64,000 nt of DNA. Source: DASVFB01 sp963815965 (lineage in GTDB: Bacteria > Actinomycetota > Thermoleophilia > Gaiellales > Gaiellaceae). A model generated the notes under the pieces. The model ran no database searches and was not told the origin of the DNA. It saw only the letters and a program-made list of their open reading frames with translations. The stretch spans positions 186,001-250,000 of the forward strand of contig CAWFIT010000001.1 of NCBI GenBank assembly GCA_963815965.1, read 5' to 3'. The translations under genes and the position numbers were made by a program. Positions 51,941-59,362 of the stretch are shown piece by piece (position 1 is the stretch's first letter; the number at the start of each line of letters is the position of its first letter).

Positions 51941-52537
51941 ATGGACATCCATGCGCCTGTCGACGCCACCGAGCCGCCCGAGGTCTTCGCGCGGAACATC
52001 GCCGTGGGCGCCCGAATCTGGGCGGGCGGCATCGGGTTCTTCTTCGTCGCCTTCTTCTTCGCATTCTTCTACCTGCGCGCCCTCGACAGCAACGGAAAGT
52101 GGAACCAGCACGACCTGAACCCGGGGCAGGGTTGGGGCCTGGCGATTCTCGTCTCGGTGGTGGTCAGCGTGCTCGCCTTCGCCTGGGCCGTTCGGTCGCT
52201 CCAGCGCGGCGAAGGGGGCGCGTGGCGGCTGTTGGCCGGAGCGGCCCTGGCGCTCGGCGTCGCCGCCGTTGTCATCCAAGCCGTCCAGTACACCCAGATC
52301 AGCTTTGGACCCGGCGATGGTGGCTTCGCGGCGGTCTTCTTCGGCTGGACGGGCCTGTACGCGGTGTTCGTGCTTGGGATGATGTACTGGCTCGAGACAC
52401 ACCTCGCGCAGTCGGTCCGCGAGGGCGACACTGCCCTGCCACTCATGCGGCCCTCGGCTGAGGCACTGCGGCTGAACTGGGTCGCTCTTGGCGTGGTGGA
52501 GTTCGTGGCCTACAACCTCCTGTACCTCGTCCGGTAG
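51941..52537 (+). CDS. coxC: Cytochrome c oxidase subunit III
   Basis: 198 residues with five membrane helices, the short five-helix form of subunit III. FFFVAFFFAFFYLRALD and the C-terminal LNWVALGVVEFVAYNLLYL with helix Glu are typical. It follows coxA by 3 bp and overlaps the heme farnesyltransferase start by one base. It stabilises the oxidase core. Confidence 0.85.
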   Translation: MDIHAPVDATEPPEVFARNIAVGARIWAGGIGFFFVAFFFAFFYLRALDSNGKWNQHDLNPGQGWGLAILVSVVVSVLAFAWAVRSLQRGEGGAWRLLAGAALALGVAAVVIQAVQYTQISFGPGDGGFAAVFFGWTGLYAVFVLGMMYWLETHLAQSVREGDTALPLMRPSAEALRLNWVALGVVEFVAYNLLYLVR

Positions 52538-53730
52538 TGGCCGAGTCAGCGCGTCGCCCCGGGCCCTGGTTTCGCCTGACGGCCTTCACAGCCGCTGCGG
52601 CGTGTTGCGCTGCGGTGGTCAGCGGCGCCTTGCAGCTGGGCGCGGCCCACCGCGCCCTCGCGGCGCTCGCGTTGCCCCCTCTCTGCTCGCTAGTGGCTGC
52701 GGCCTGGGTCGCGCACAGGCGGCTGCTGACCTCAACGGTTTGCGCGGTCGCCGCGTTCCTGTGCGCAGCGCTCGTCGTCTCGCGACCTATGCACCTGGCG
52801 TTCGCCGGTGTGGCGCTTGCCGCGGCGCTGACGACGGTCGTCGGCAGCTTCCGCGGCGAGGCCGTCGCGCCGGCGCCCTGGCGGGACTACCTGACACTGA
52901 CCAAACCACGGATCATGACGCTGCTCCTGCTGACCGGCGCCGCAGGGATGGTCGTCGGCGCGCAGGGCGTTCCACCGCCGTCGAGGATCGCCGTGACGCT
53001 GGGAGGGCTGGCGCTCGCCTGCGGCGGGGCGAGCGCGCTGAACCACGTGCTCGATCGCGATCTCGACCGACTCATGCGCAGGACCGGCCACCGGCCCGTT
53101 GCCGAGGAGCGCGTGTCGCCGGCGCGGGCGCTCGAGTTCGGTGTTGCGTTGTCCGCATTCTCGTTCGTCCTGCTCGCATCGCTCGTGAACGTCCTGACGG
53201 CGGTGCTCGCGCTCGTCGGGAATCTCTTCTACGTCCTCGTGTACACACGTTGGCTGAAGCGCTCGACGCCGCAGAACATCGTCATCGGCGGCGCTGCAGG
53301 CGCAGTGCCTCCGCTCGTCGGCTGGGCCGCGGCGACCGGAAATATCACTCTGCCGGCGCTGTCGCTCTTCTTGATCGTCTTCTTCTGGACTCCGCCGCAT
53401 TTCTGGGCGCTCGCCCTGCTGATCAAGCGCGACTACGAGGCGGCTCGGATCCCGATGCTGCCGGTCGTGCGCGGCGACCGCGAGACGGCCCGCCAGATCG
53501 TGTGGTACTCCCTCGTGCTGGTCGCCGTGAGCCTGTTGCCGTTCGCCTGGCGGACGGCGGGCGTACTCTATCTCGCCGCGGCCCTGCTGCTCGGTGCCGG
53601 GTTTCTGCGGCTCGCGTGGCGGCTGCGCCGAGAGACGACGCCGGCGCGGTCCGCGGCGCTGTTCCGCTTCTCCTTGCTGTATCTGGCGCTGCTCTTCGTG
53701 GCGCTGACCCTCGACGCCGTGCTGACATGA
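52537..53730 (+). CDS. ctaB: Protoheme IX farnesyltransferase with N-terminal membrane extension
   Basis: 397 residues from GTG 52537. The UbiA-family core begins near residue 110 (YLTLTKPRIMTLLLLTGAAG). It has the prenyl-diphosphate motif NHVLDRDLDRLMRRTGHRP and the second block YTRWLKRSTPQNIVIGGAAG. It makes heme O for the oxidase. The first ~105 residues add three or four helices, which the ~300-residue family usually lacks; some actinobacterial forms are fused to CtaA-like segments. Confidence 0.88.
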   Translation: MAESARRPGPWFRLTAFTAAAACCAAVVSGALQLGAAHRALAALALPPLCSLVAAAWVAHRRLLTSTVCAVAAFLCAALVVSRPMHLAFAGVALAAALTTVVGSFRGEAVAPAPWRDYLTLTKPRIMTLLLLTGAAGMVVGAQGVPPPSRIAVTLGGLALACGGASALNHVLDRDLDRLMRRTGHRPVAEERVSPARALEFGVALSAFSFVLLASLVNVLTAVLALVGNLFYVLVYTRWLKRSTPQNIVIGGAAGAVPPLVGWAAATGNITLPALSLFLIVFFWTPPHFWALALLIKRDYEAARIPMLPVVRGDRETARQIVWYSLVLVAVSLLPFAWRTAGVLYLAAALLLGAGFLRLAWRLRRETTPARSAALFRFSLLYLALLFVALTLDAVLT

Positions 53731-53752
53731 TCTGGACCGTCAAGGAGGAAAC

Positions 53753-53908
53753 TTGAGTGACGTAACTGCTGGAGCGGTCATGACGCTCGTCATCCCGCTC
53801 GGCATGCTCGTCGTGGTGATTGCCCTCTGGGCAATCGCGCGCCGCTGGTTGCTGCTGGGCGGGCGGGGTGCCGGTCAAGGCGCGCCGCCCCCTCCGCCGG
53901 ACGGCTAG
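53753..53908 (+). CDS. Tiny single-helix membrane protein (51 aa) in oxidase operon
   Basis: An AAGGAGGAA site (53742-53750) precedes TTG at 53753. The frame reads LSDVTAGAVMTLVIPLGMLV, then VVIALWAIARRWLLLGG and a Pro-rich tail. One membrane helix with a positively charged C-terminal side. An internal ATG at 53780 would give 42 residues but lacks a good site. Small subunits like this (subunit IV-like or assembly peptides) are common in oxidase operons; its identity is unknown. Confidence 0.6.
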   Translation: MSDVTAGAVMTLVIPLGMLVVVIALWAIARRWLLLGGRGAGQGAPPPPPDG

Positions 53909-53919
53909 GCGACGGCGAA

Positions 53920-54783
53920 ATGAGCAGCGGCTCCATCCTCGCGATTCTGCTCGGGAGCGCCGTCTGGTACTGGATCGGCAGCCGGCGGCCGCGTCTGCGG
54001 GCGGTCTCGGGCCGGCGCCGCCGGCCGAGGCACTTGTGGCGCCCGCTTGCGTTCTACGGCGGGCTCCTCGCGATCGCGCTTGCGCTCACCGGGCCGATCG
54101 AGCGGCTGTCGGACAGCCTGCTCTGGGCGCACATGCTGCAGCACCTCCTGCTAATGCTGGTCGCCGCGCCCCTGGTCGTTCTGGGCGCGCCCTGGTTGCC
54201 CTTTTGGCGGCCGCTGCCGCTCACGTTTCGCCGGAGCGTGGCGTCGGCCGTAGTCCGAGGGCCGCGGTTCGCACCGATGCGGGCAGTCGCGGGCTGGCTC
54301 GCGATGCCGGTCGTCGCCTGGGTGCTCTTCAACGCCGACCTCGCCCTCTGGCACGTGCCTGCCCTCTACGACCTCACGCTTCGCGACGAGACCGTGCACT
54401 ACGTCGAGCATGCGACCTTCTTGGTTCTCGCGATGCTGTTCTGGGCCCAGGTGGCGGACTCGCCGCCGTTTCACAGCCGCCTCGACGACATCCAGCGGGT
54501 CCTCTACCTGACGGCCGGAGCGACAGCGTCATGGCTGCTCGCGGTCGTGCTCGCGCTCTCGCCGACGCCGCTCTACTCCGCGTACAGCTCGATCCACCCG
54601 CGGCCGGAAGGTCTTTCGGCGCTTACCGACCAGCAGCTCGCGGCCGGAACGATGTGGGGGCCCGGGTCGGTTCCGTACGCGATCGGTGTGTTCTGGCTTC
54701 TCTATGCCTGGCTGGGGGAGGACGGCGGTCGGCGCCGCCGCCCTCATCGCCGCGGACTTGCGTCCGCGGGCGAGCCGCGTTAG
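53920..54783 (+). CDS. ctaG: Cytochrome oxidase assembly protein CtaG (caa3 type)
   Basis: 287 residues, seven helices. Conserved His-rich blocks of the caa3_CtaG family: WAHMLQHLLLMLVAAPLVVL, LFNADLALWHVPALYD, HYVEHATFLVLAMLFW. The family is needed for copper insertion or assembly of caa3-type oxidases. It is 11 bp after the tiny membrane protein gene and probably the last gene of the operon. Confidence 0.88.
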   Translation: MSSGSILAILLGSAVWYWIGSRRPRLRAVSGRRRRPRHLWRPLAFYGGLLAIALALTGPIERLSDSLLWAHMLQHLLLMLVAAPLVVLGAPWLPFWRPLPLTFRRSVASAVVRGPRFAPMRAVAGWLAMPVVAWVLFNADLALWHVPALYDLTLRDETVHYVEHATFLVLAMLFWAQVADSPPFHSRLDDIQRVLYLTAGATASWLLAVVLALSPTPLYSAYSSIHPRPEGLSALTDQQLAAGTMWGPGSVPYAIGVFWLLYAWLGEDGGRRRRPHRRGLASAGEPR

Positions 54784-54796
54784 GCGGCTGGCGCCT

Positions 54797-54955
54797 CTAC
54801 GCGGCCTCGAGCTCACGCTCGCGCCGGCGCGGCAGCTCCTCGATCGAGGCGCGTCGCCGCTCGAGGCGGTCTCCGCCCGCGAAGAAACCGAGACCCATCA
54901 CGGTTGCCACTGCGGCGGAGGCCAGCAGTGCGAAGATCAGATTGAGCGCCATCAT
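54797..54955 (-). CDS. Small membrane protein (52 aa)
   Basis: ATG at 54955 with GGGAGG 9-14 bp upstream. The frame reads MMALNLIFALLASAAVATVM, then GLGFFAGGDRLERRRASIEE and a basic end. One N-terminal helix and a charged cytoplasmic tail. It converges on ctaG with a 13-bp gap. Third positions are GC-rich and the ribosome site is good; the family is not recognised. Confidence 0.6.
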   Translation of the reverse strand: MMALNLIFALLASAAVATVMGLGFFAGGDRLERRRASIEELPRRRERELEAA

Positions 54956-55134
54956 GTGCTTGTCCTCCCTGCGTTCGTGTCTGTGGTCTGACCCACAAAA
55001 CCAAGGCAGCCTGAACGCACGGTGAGATCGATTTAAGAGTTCCCTGAGCGTTCGACTCAGCTCTTGGGACTCGGCCGTCGGCTGCGCGAATGGATCGCTG
55101 ACGGTGCTGCCCGCGCCTTGGGAAGACCGCGTAT

Positions 55135-55887
55135 ATGCTCGCGACGCCGATCGGCTGTTTCCGTAGGAGCGCGTTGTCGGGGAACCACTCATCCGTCGCA
55201 AATAAGGCCAGCGCTTCGAAGCCCGGTGCAAATGTTCGCCGGTTCGCTTCAGGCTGGATGTGGCTGACCGCCGCCCTCGCAGCCGGGGTGGCGATCGGTG
55301 CCGGCCTCGCGCTCGTTCATCGCTCACCGCGCGCGACGTCGATGACTTCGCCGCCGACTCGCCCGGACGCGAGCTGGCCGGCCGGCGCGCAGCGTGCGCC
55401 AGATTTCCGGCTCGTCGACGAAACGGGTACGCCGATCTCGCTGCGGCTCTTCCGCGGCCGACCCGTGATCGTCACGTTCATCGATCCTCTGTGCCGAACG
55501 TTGTGCCCGTTCGAGACTGCGGCGCTGAACCGGGTTGTCGCGAGCATCGCGCCGGCGCAGCGACCTGCCGTCGTCGCCGTCAGCGTGAATCCGTGGGGCG
55601 ATTCGCGCGTCAACCTCAGAGAGGACGCCCACAGGTGGCACCTCGTCCCGCAATGGCGCTGGGCAGTCGGACGCTACGGGCAGCTCGCGGCGGTCTGGAA
55701 GAGCTACAAGATCGGCGTGCAGGTGACGAAGCGCGTGCTGGCCGGCATCACCGTGCACGAGATCGCGCACACCGAAGCGTCCTTCATCATCGATCCGGCG
55801 GGATATCAGCGCGCGCTGTACCTCTATCCGTTCCGGGCTGACGACGTCGCCAGGACAGTGCGGCAACTCGCGAGTGCTCGCACCTAG
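55135..55887 (+). CDS. SCO1/SenC-like copper chaperone
   Basis: 250 residues if ATG 55135 is used; ATG 55258 (just before the membrane helix MWLTAALAAGVAIGAGLAL) is an alternative. The thioredoxin-like domain has copper ligands C120 and C124 (DPLCRTLCPFE) and H212 (EIAHTEASFIID). SCO proteins deliver copper to the CuA centre of subunit II, fitting its position after the oxidase genes. Confidence 0.85.
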   Translation: MLATPIGCFRRSALSGNHSSVANKASASKPGANVRRFASGWMWLTAALAAGVAIGAGLALVHRSPRATSMTSPPTRPDASWPAGAQRAPDFRLVDETGTPISLRLFRGRPVIVTFIDPLCRTLCPFETAALNRVVASIAPAQRPAVVAVSVNPWGDSRVNLREDAHRWHLVPQWRWAVGRYGQLAAVWKSYKIGVQVTKRVLAGITVHEIAHTEASFIIDPAGYQRALYLYPFRADDVARTVRQLASART

Positions 55888-56194
55888 GCCCGCAGTAATC
55901 CAGTTCCCCCCCGCGTACCGCTCATGGATGCGTTCGCGGGCGAGTTCGTCCCATAGGTTTGCGAGGAAGCGGTCGATCGTTGTGCACCGTCTTTAGTGCC
56001 GGCGAGCGTGAATGCGCCCGCGGCAAAGACACGCGCGCCTGAGGGGGTACGTCGCCGTGTTCGTGATCCGGACGGTTTGTGGGTGGCCGATCGTGACCCC
56101 GATCGAAGCCATCGCGAACCCGAGCGCGAACAGGGCGACTACCGGGGCGCTGCCGAGCTAGGCGACGGCGGCCGCGACGAACTCGGCGCGGCTC
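55888..56194. other. Gene-free stretch
   Basis: 307 bp without a convincing gene on either strand. Nothing but GC-rich sequence with short stop-interrupted frames is seen; it must contain the promoter of the cNMP-binding protein gene. Confidence 0.4.
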
Positions 56195-57961
56195 GTGGAG
56201 GCGCACTTGAGGGACCCCGCCGAGACCGGCGATCCTCGCATGAGCAGACGGGCGACGATACCGTTGGTCTCGATGGTAACCGCAGACGAGATCCGCGCAA
56301 TCGGCATCTTCTCGCGCCTCGACGAAGGCGCCTGCGAGCGCCTCGCACGCGTCGCGGCGGACGTCAGTCTCGTTCCCGGCGAGTACGCGGCCGAAGAGGG
56401 CGCACAGCGGGCTCTGTTCGCCGTACTCGACGGGCGCATCGAGGCGACCCGCAACGTCGATGGCATCGACCGCGTGCTCGGGGAGCGACTTCCCGGCGAC
56501 ATCTTCGGCGAGGTGCCGATCAGCCTCGGCACCGTCTTCCCAGTCGGCTTTCGCGCGGCCGAGCGCACGCGCGTGATGCGGATCGAGCCGCAGGACTACC
56601 ACGCGGTCGCATCGCTCGCGCCCGAGGTCGCGCAGGAGGTCGGCAAGCTGGCGAGCCATCGGATGAGCGGCACAAGGGGCCTGCAGGGAATCGCCGCGGA
56701 GCCGCCACCGCCACGCGCGACGGTCGTCGGGCGGCGCCTCGACGCTGCCTGCTCCGAACTGCGGCGCTTCCTCGACCGCAACCAGATCCACTTCATCTGG
56801 GTCAAGCCCGACGAATCCGACGCGGCCGAGCAGTGGGGCGGCGCGCTGCCCGCCGACGCCGACATGCCGGTGATCCGCGTCGTCGGCGGCAAGACCGTCG
56901 TGCGACCCCGGCTTCGCCGCGTCGCCGAGCTCCTCGGCCTCGAGACCGAGCCCGCCGCGGCCGAGTACGACACGGTGATCGTCGGCGCCGGCCCCGCCGG
57001 CCTCGCCGCCGCAGTGTACGGAGCGTCGGAGGGCTTGCGGACGATCGTTGTCGAACGCGAGGCGCCCGGCGGCCAGGCCGGCACCTCGTCCAAGATCGAG
57101 AACTACCTCGGCTTCCCGTCGGGCGTGTCCGGAGACGAGCTTGCGAGCCGCGCGCTGCAGCAGGCGCGGCGACACGGTGCCGAGATCCTCGTCACGCGCG
57201 AGATCACCCGCATCGACGCAACGGCTCGCCACGTGCACCTCGACGGCGGCGACGTACTCCGCGGGCGGACGATCATCCTCGCGTGCGGCGTGTCCTGGCG
57301 GCGCCTCGCGATCGAGGGCTTCGACCGCCTCGTCGGCAAGGGCATCTCCTACGGCGCGGCGCGCAGCGAGGCCCTGAACGTCCACGGCCTCGACGTGCAC
57401 ATCATCGGCGCTGGCAACTCAGCGGGGCAGTCGGCGATGTTCTTCTCGACGCACGCGCGCAGCGTGACGATCCTCTGCCGCGGCGACGGCCTCGAGAAGA
57501 GCATGTCGAGCTACCTGATCAATCAGCTCAAGACGCGGCCGAACATCGAGGTGCTGACGCGAACGCAGGTGAAGGCCGCGCACGGCGAGACCGCGCTCGA
57601 GGCCATCGACGCCACGAACGCGGACACGGGCACGACGACGCGTATCGCGTGCGGCGGGCTATTCATCTTCATCGGCGCTGACGCGGAGACTGAGTGGCTC
57701 CCGCCTGAGATCGCGCTCGACAGGCGCGGCTTCGTTCTCACCGGCCCGGACGTCGCGGCCTCCGGCCACTGGGAGCTCGAGCGCGACCCGTACCTGCTCG
57801 AGACGAGCGTGCCGGGCATCTTTGCGTCCGGCGACATTCGCTTTAGCCCCGTCAAGCGAGTCGCGGCGGCGGTCGGCGACGGGAGCATGGCGATCGCGTT
57901 CGTGCACCAGTACCTCAGGGAAGCCGAGCCCGCCGCGGCGGTCGCCTCGCCGCTGGCGTAG
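56195..57961 (+). CDS. cNMP-binding domain fused to thioredoxin-reductase-like flavoprotein lacking CxxC
   Basis: 588 residues from ATG 56195; ATG 56240 or 56276 are alternatives. A cyclic-nucleotide-binding domain (about 30-150, LPGDIFGEVPISLG) is followed by a glutaredoxin-like segment (SELRRFLDRNQIHFIWV) and a TrxR flavoprotein domain from about 258. That domain has FAD motif VGAGPAGLAAAVYGAS, NAD motif IIGAGNSAGQSAMF and GIFASGDIRFSPVKR. Where TrxR has CATC the sequence is SYGAARSEA (385-393), so no redox disulfide is present. Possible roles are flavin-dependent NAD(P)H oxidation under cNMP control. This fusion occurs in other actinobacteria. Confidence 0.83.
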   Translation: MEAHLRDPAETGDPRMSRRATIPLVSMVTADEIRAIGIFSRLDEGACERLARVAADVSLVPGEYAAEEGAQRALFAVLDGRIEATRNVDGIDRVLGERLPGDIFGEVPISLGTVFPVGFRAAERTRVMRIEPQDYHAVASLAPEVAQEVGKLASHRMSGTRGLQGIAAEPPPPRATVVGRRLDAACSELRRFLDRNQIHFIWVKPDESDAAEQWGGALPADADMPVIRVVGGKTVVRPRLRRVAELLGLETEPAAAEYDTVIVGAGPAGLAAAVYGASEGLRTIVVEREAPGGQAGTSSKIENYLGFPSGVSGDELASRALQQARRHGAEILVTREITRIDATARHVHLDGGDVLRGRTIILACGVSWRRLAIEGFDRLVGKGISYGAARSEALNVHGLDVHIIGAGNSAGQSAMFFSTHARSVTILCRGDGLEKSMSSYLINQLKTRPNIEVLTRTQVKAAHGETALEAIDATNADTGTTTRIACGGLFIFIGADAETEWLPPEIALDRRGFVLTGPDVAASGHWELERDPYLLETSVPGIFASGDIRFSPVKRVAAAVGDGSMAIAFVHQYLREAEPAAAVASPLA

Positions 57962-58008
57962 CGGCGGCTCGGCGTGAGCGGCGCCGCCGAGATCGTCTTC
58001 GACCGTGC

Positions 58009-58173
58009 CACAAGCTCGGCGGCTTTCCCGAGTGCCAGACGCGGAACGCGTGCTTCGCCGGTTACACAAAGCAGTACGGGCTCAAGCATGCGAAGTTCCT
58101 GCAGGCGAAACGGCCAGCTGTAGCCGCGCCGCCTACGTCGGCGCGTGAATCGGCTCGAGCTCGGGCGGTGTGA
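58009..58173 (+). pseudogene. Possible remnant of unknown gene
   Basis: The frame from about 58003 reads PCHKLGGFPECQTRNACFAG, then YTKQYGLKHAKFLQAKR and a low-complexity end to TGA at 58171-58173. Third positions are strongly GC-rich over the first 33 codons and the residue pattern (three Cys, aromatic) looks protein-like. There is no start codon or upstream continuation, and the 3' end overlaps the convergent monooxygenase-like gene. It may be the C-terminal leftover of a deleted gene; confidence is low. Confidence 0.25.
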
Positions 58174-58489
58174 ACGTCTCGACGTTCCCACCTGAGACTC
58201 GCTTCTGCACGACGAGCTCCGTCGGCTCGAACTCCGACGCCTGCTGGACGATCTTGCCGAGCCGTGTCTTGAACTCGCTGTCGCCTTTCCAGCTCCGGAC
58301 GGCCTCCGCGTAGTCCCACAAGCCCAAGCTGATCCACTGGTTCTCGTTGCGCGTGTCGCGCGCGAGGCGAAGCGTCTGCGCGCCCGGCCGCGCGCTCGTC
58401 CAGGCGGCGAACTCGGACCACGCCTCGAGAAACGCCTGCTCGTTTCCCGGCGGGACCTCGAACCGGCCGTAGGTGAAGATCTCGTACAT
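58133..58489 (-). CDS. ABM-like (antibiotic biosynthesis monooxygenase fold) protein
   Basis: 118 residues from ATG 58489 with GGAGGGCG immediately upstream. One dimeric alpha/beta-barrel-type domain: FTYGRFEVPPGNEQAFLEAW, TLRLARDTRNENQWISLGLW, VRSWKGDSEFKTRLGKI. The pattern is that of ABM/EthD-like proteins, which include monooxygenases and heme-degrading enzymes but also many of unknown activity. Confidence 0.7.
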   Translation of the reverse strand: MYEIFTYGRFEVPPGNEQAFLEAWSEFAAWTSARPGAQTLRLARDTRNENQWISLGLWDYAEAVRSWKGDSEFKTRLGKIVQQASEFEPTELVVQKRVSGGNVETFTPPELEPIHAPT

Positions 58490-58789
58490 CAGCGCCCTCC
58501 TTCGGTCACGACGAACCTACTCCGGCGCGAGCCTGAAAGCCATCTCGTCGACGCACACGATCGGGGCGACGGTATCAGCCCGCCAGGACCCGCGCGCACA
58601 AGCGTCTGCATACGTCGGCGCGGACGACTCTCGAGTCGCCCGCAAGCCCGTGAGGCGGCGAGCGGATCTTGTTGCTAGATGCGTTTCGCGTTGCGCCGAT
58701 ACTCGCGATCGAGAGCTGATACTGCAGACGGGCGAGCTCGAGCCTGTTCGCCTCGAGCTCGCGGTGGCCATCTCGGCGCGGTCCGCTTG
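58490..58789. other. Gene-free stretch
   Basis: 300 bp with no supported gene; frames on both strands are Arg/Ser-rich shadows. It separates two leftward genes and must contain the promoter of the monooxygenase-like gene. Confidence 0.4.
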
Positions 58790-59077
58790 TCAGTACTCGA
58801 CTCCGCGACTCGCGGCGTAGGCGTATGGATGGTGGAACACGTCCATCGCCTCGGCCGCATCGACCACGAGCTGGAACTCGGCGCCGGTGATCGCGTCCTT
58901 GACGGAGACCGACAGGCTGTCCGAGACCATGTGCCAGAGGAGAGCGATCTCAACTGCACCGGTCTTCCGCCTTGCAAGTTCCCGGGTGCACGCCTTTGCG
59001 ATCAAGCCGCGCGTCCCCGGGCTGTAGCCGTTGGCGCGCGGCCGACAGGGGCGAGCGCGTGTTGTGACCTCACCCAT
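58790..59077 (-). CDS. Small conserved hypothetical protein (95 aa)
   Basis: ATG 59077 overlaps the stop of the 28-residue upstream ORF by 8 bp, suggesting coupled translation. The C-terminal half (GAVEIALLWHMVSDSLSVSV, then DAITGAEFQLVVDAAEAMDV and FHHPYAYA) matches a small actinobacterial family of unknown function that ends in this H-P-Y/F-A-Y-A motif. The N-terminal ~40 residues look less conserved, and a later start is possible. Confidence 0.6.
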   Translation of the reverse strand: MGEVTTRARPCRPRANGYSPGTRGLIAKACTRELARRKTGAVEIALLWHMVSDSLSVSVKDAITGAEFQLVVDAAEAMDVFHHPYAYAASRGVEY

Positions 59078-59156
59078 CGCGTTCGACCTTCTTTCCCGCG
59101 ACGACGAGCAGAAATGCCGCGGCGAGTCCGGAAGCGACCAGATGAAAGTTCTTCAT
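59070..59156 (-). CDS. 28-aa membrane peptide / leader ORF
   Basis: ATG 59156 follows AAAGGAG at 7-bp spacing. The peptide reads MKNFHLVASGLAAAFLLVVA, then GKKVERDG. It is a single hydrophobic helix with basic ends, in front of and overlapping the 95-residue gene. It may be a functional small membrane protein or a leader that couples translation. The 38-bp element at 59203-59240 lies 47 bp upstream. Confidence 0.55.
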   Translation of the reverse strand: MKNFHLVASGLAAAFLLVVAGKKVERDG

Positions 59157-59202
59157 GATGCACTCCTTTCGTTTTTCACGGGACCGACATCGTCTGGCCC
59201 GT

Positions 59203-59240
59203 GGACGCCCATTCGCACCGGGGTCACCCCCGTGTCTTTT
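59203..59240 (-). promoter_or_regulatory. 38-bp conserved element, copy 1
   Basis: It matches 60519-60556 at 33 of 38 positions in the same orientation. The plus strand has GGACGC, then CATTCGCACCG, ACCCCC and TGTCTTTT. Both copies lie upstream of leftward genes (the 28-aa ORF here, the RTX gene at the other). It could be a shared promoter or operator. Confidence 0.5.
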
Positions 59241-59313
59241 CCTTTGCGCGTGTGTGTGTTGTCTATTGCTGAAGACACCCGTAGGCCCGAGTTGATTCCC
59301 GGCCACACAGAGC

Positions 59314-59339
59314 GCGGGGCCCCGCGACGGGGGCCCCGC
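59314..59339 (-). terminator. Strong hairpin after RTX-like gene
   Basis: GCGGGGCCCC (59314-59323) pairs with GGGGCCCCGC (59330-59339) around GCGACG: a 10-bp all-GC stem, 23 bp beyond the RTX gene stop. No T-run follows on the minus strand. It probably terminates RTX transcription or shields the downstream element. Confidence 0.65.
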
Positions 59340-59362
59340 TTGTGCTGCAGGTGGAAGTTGCT

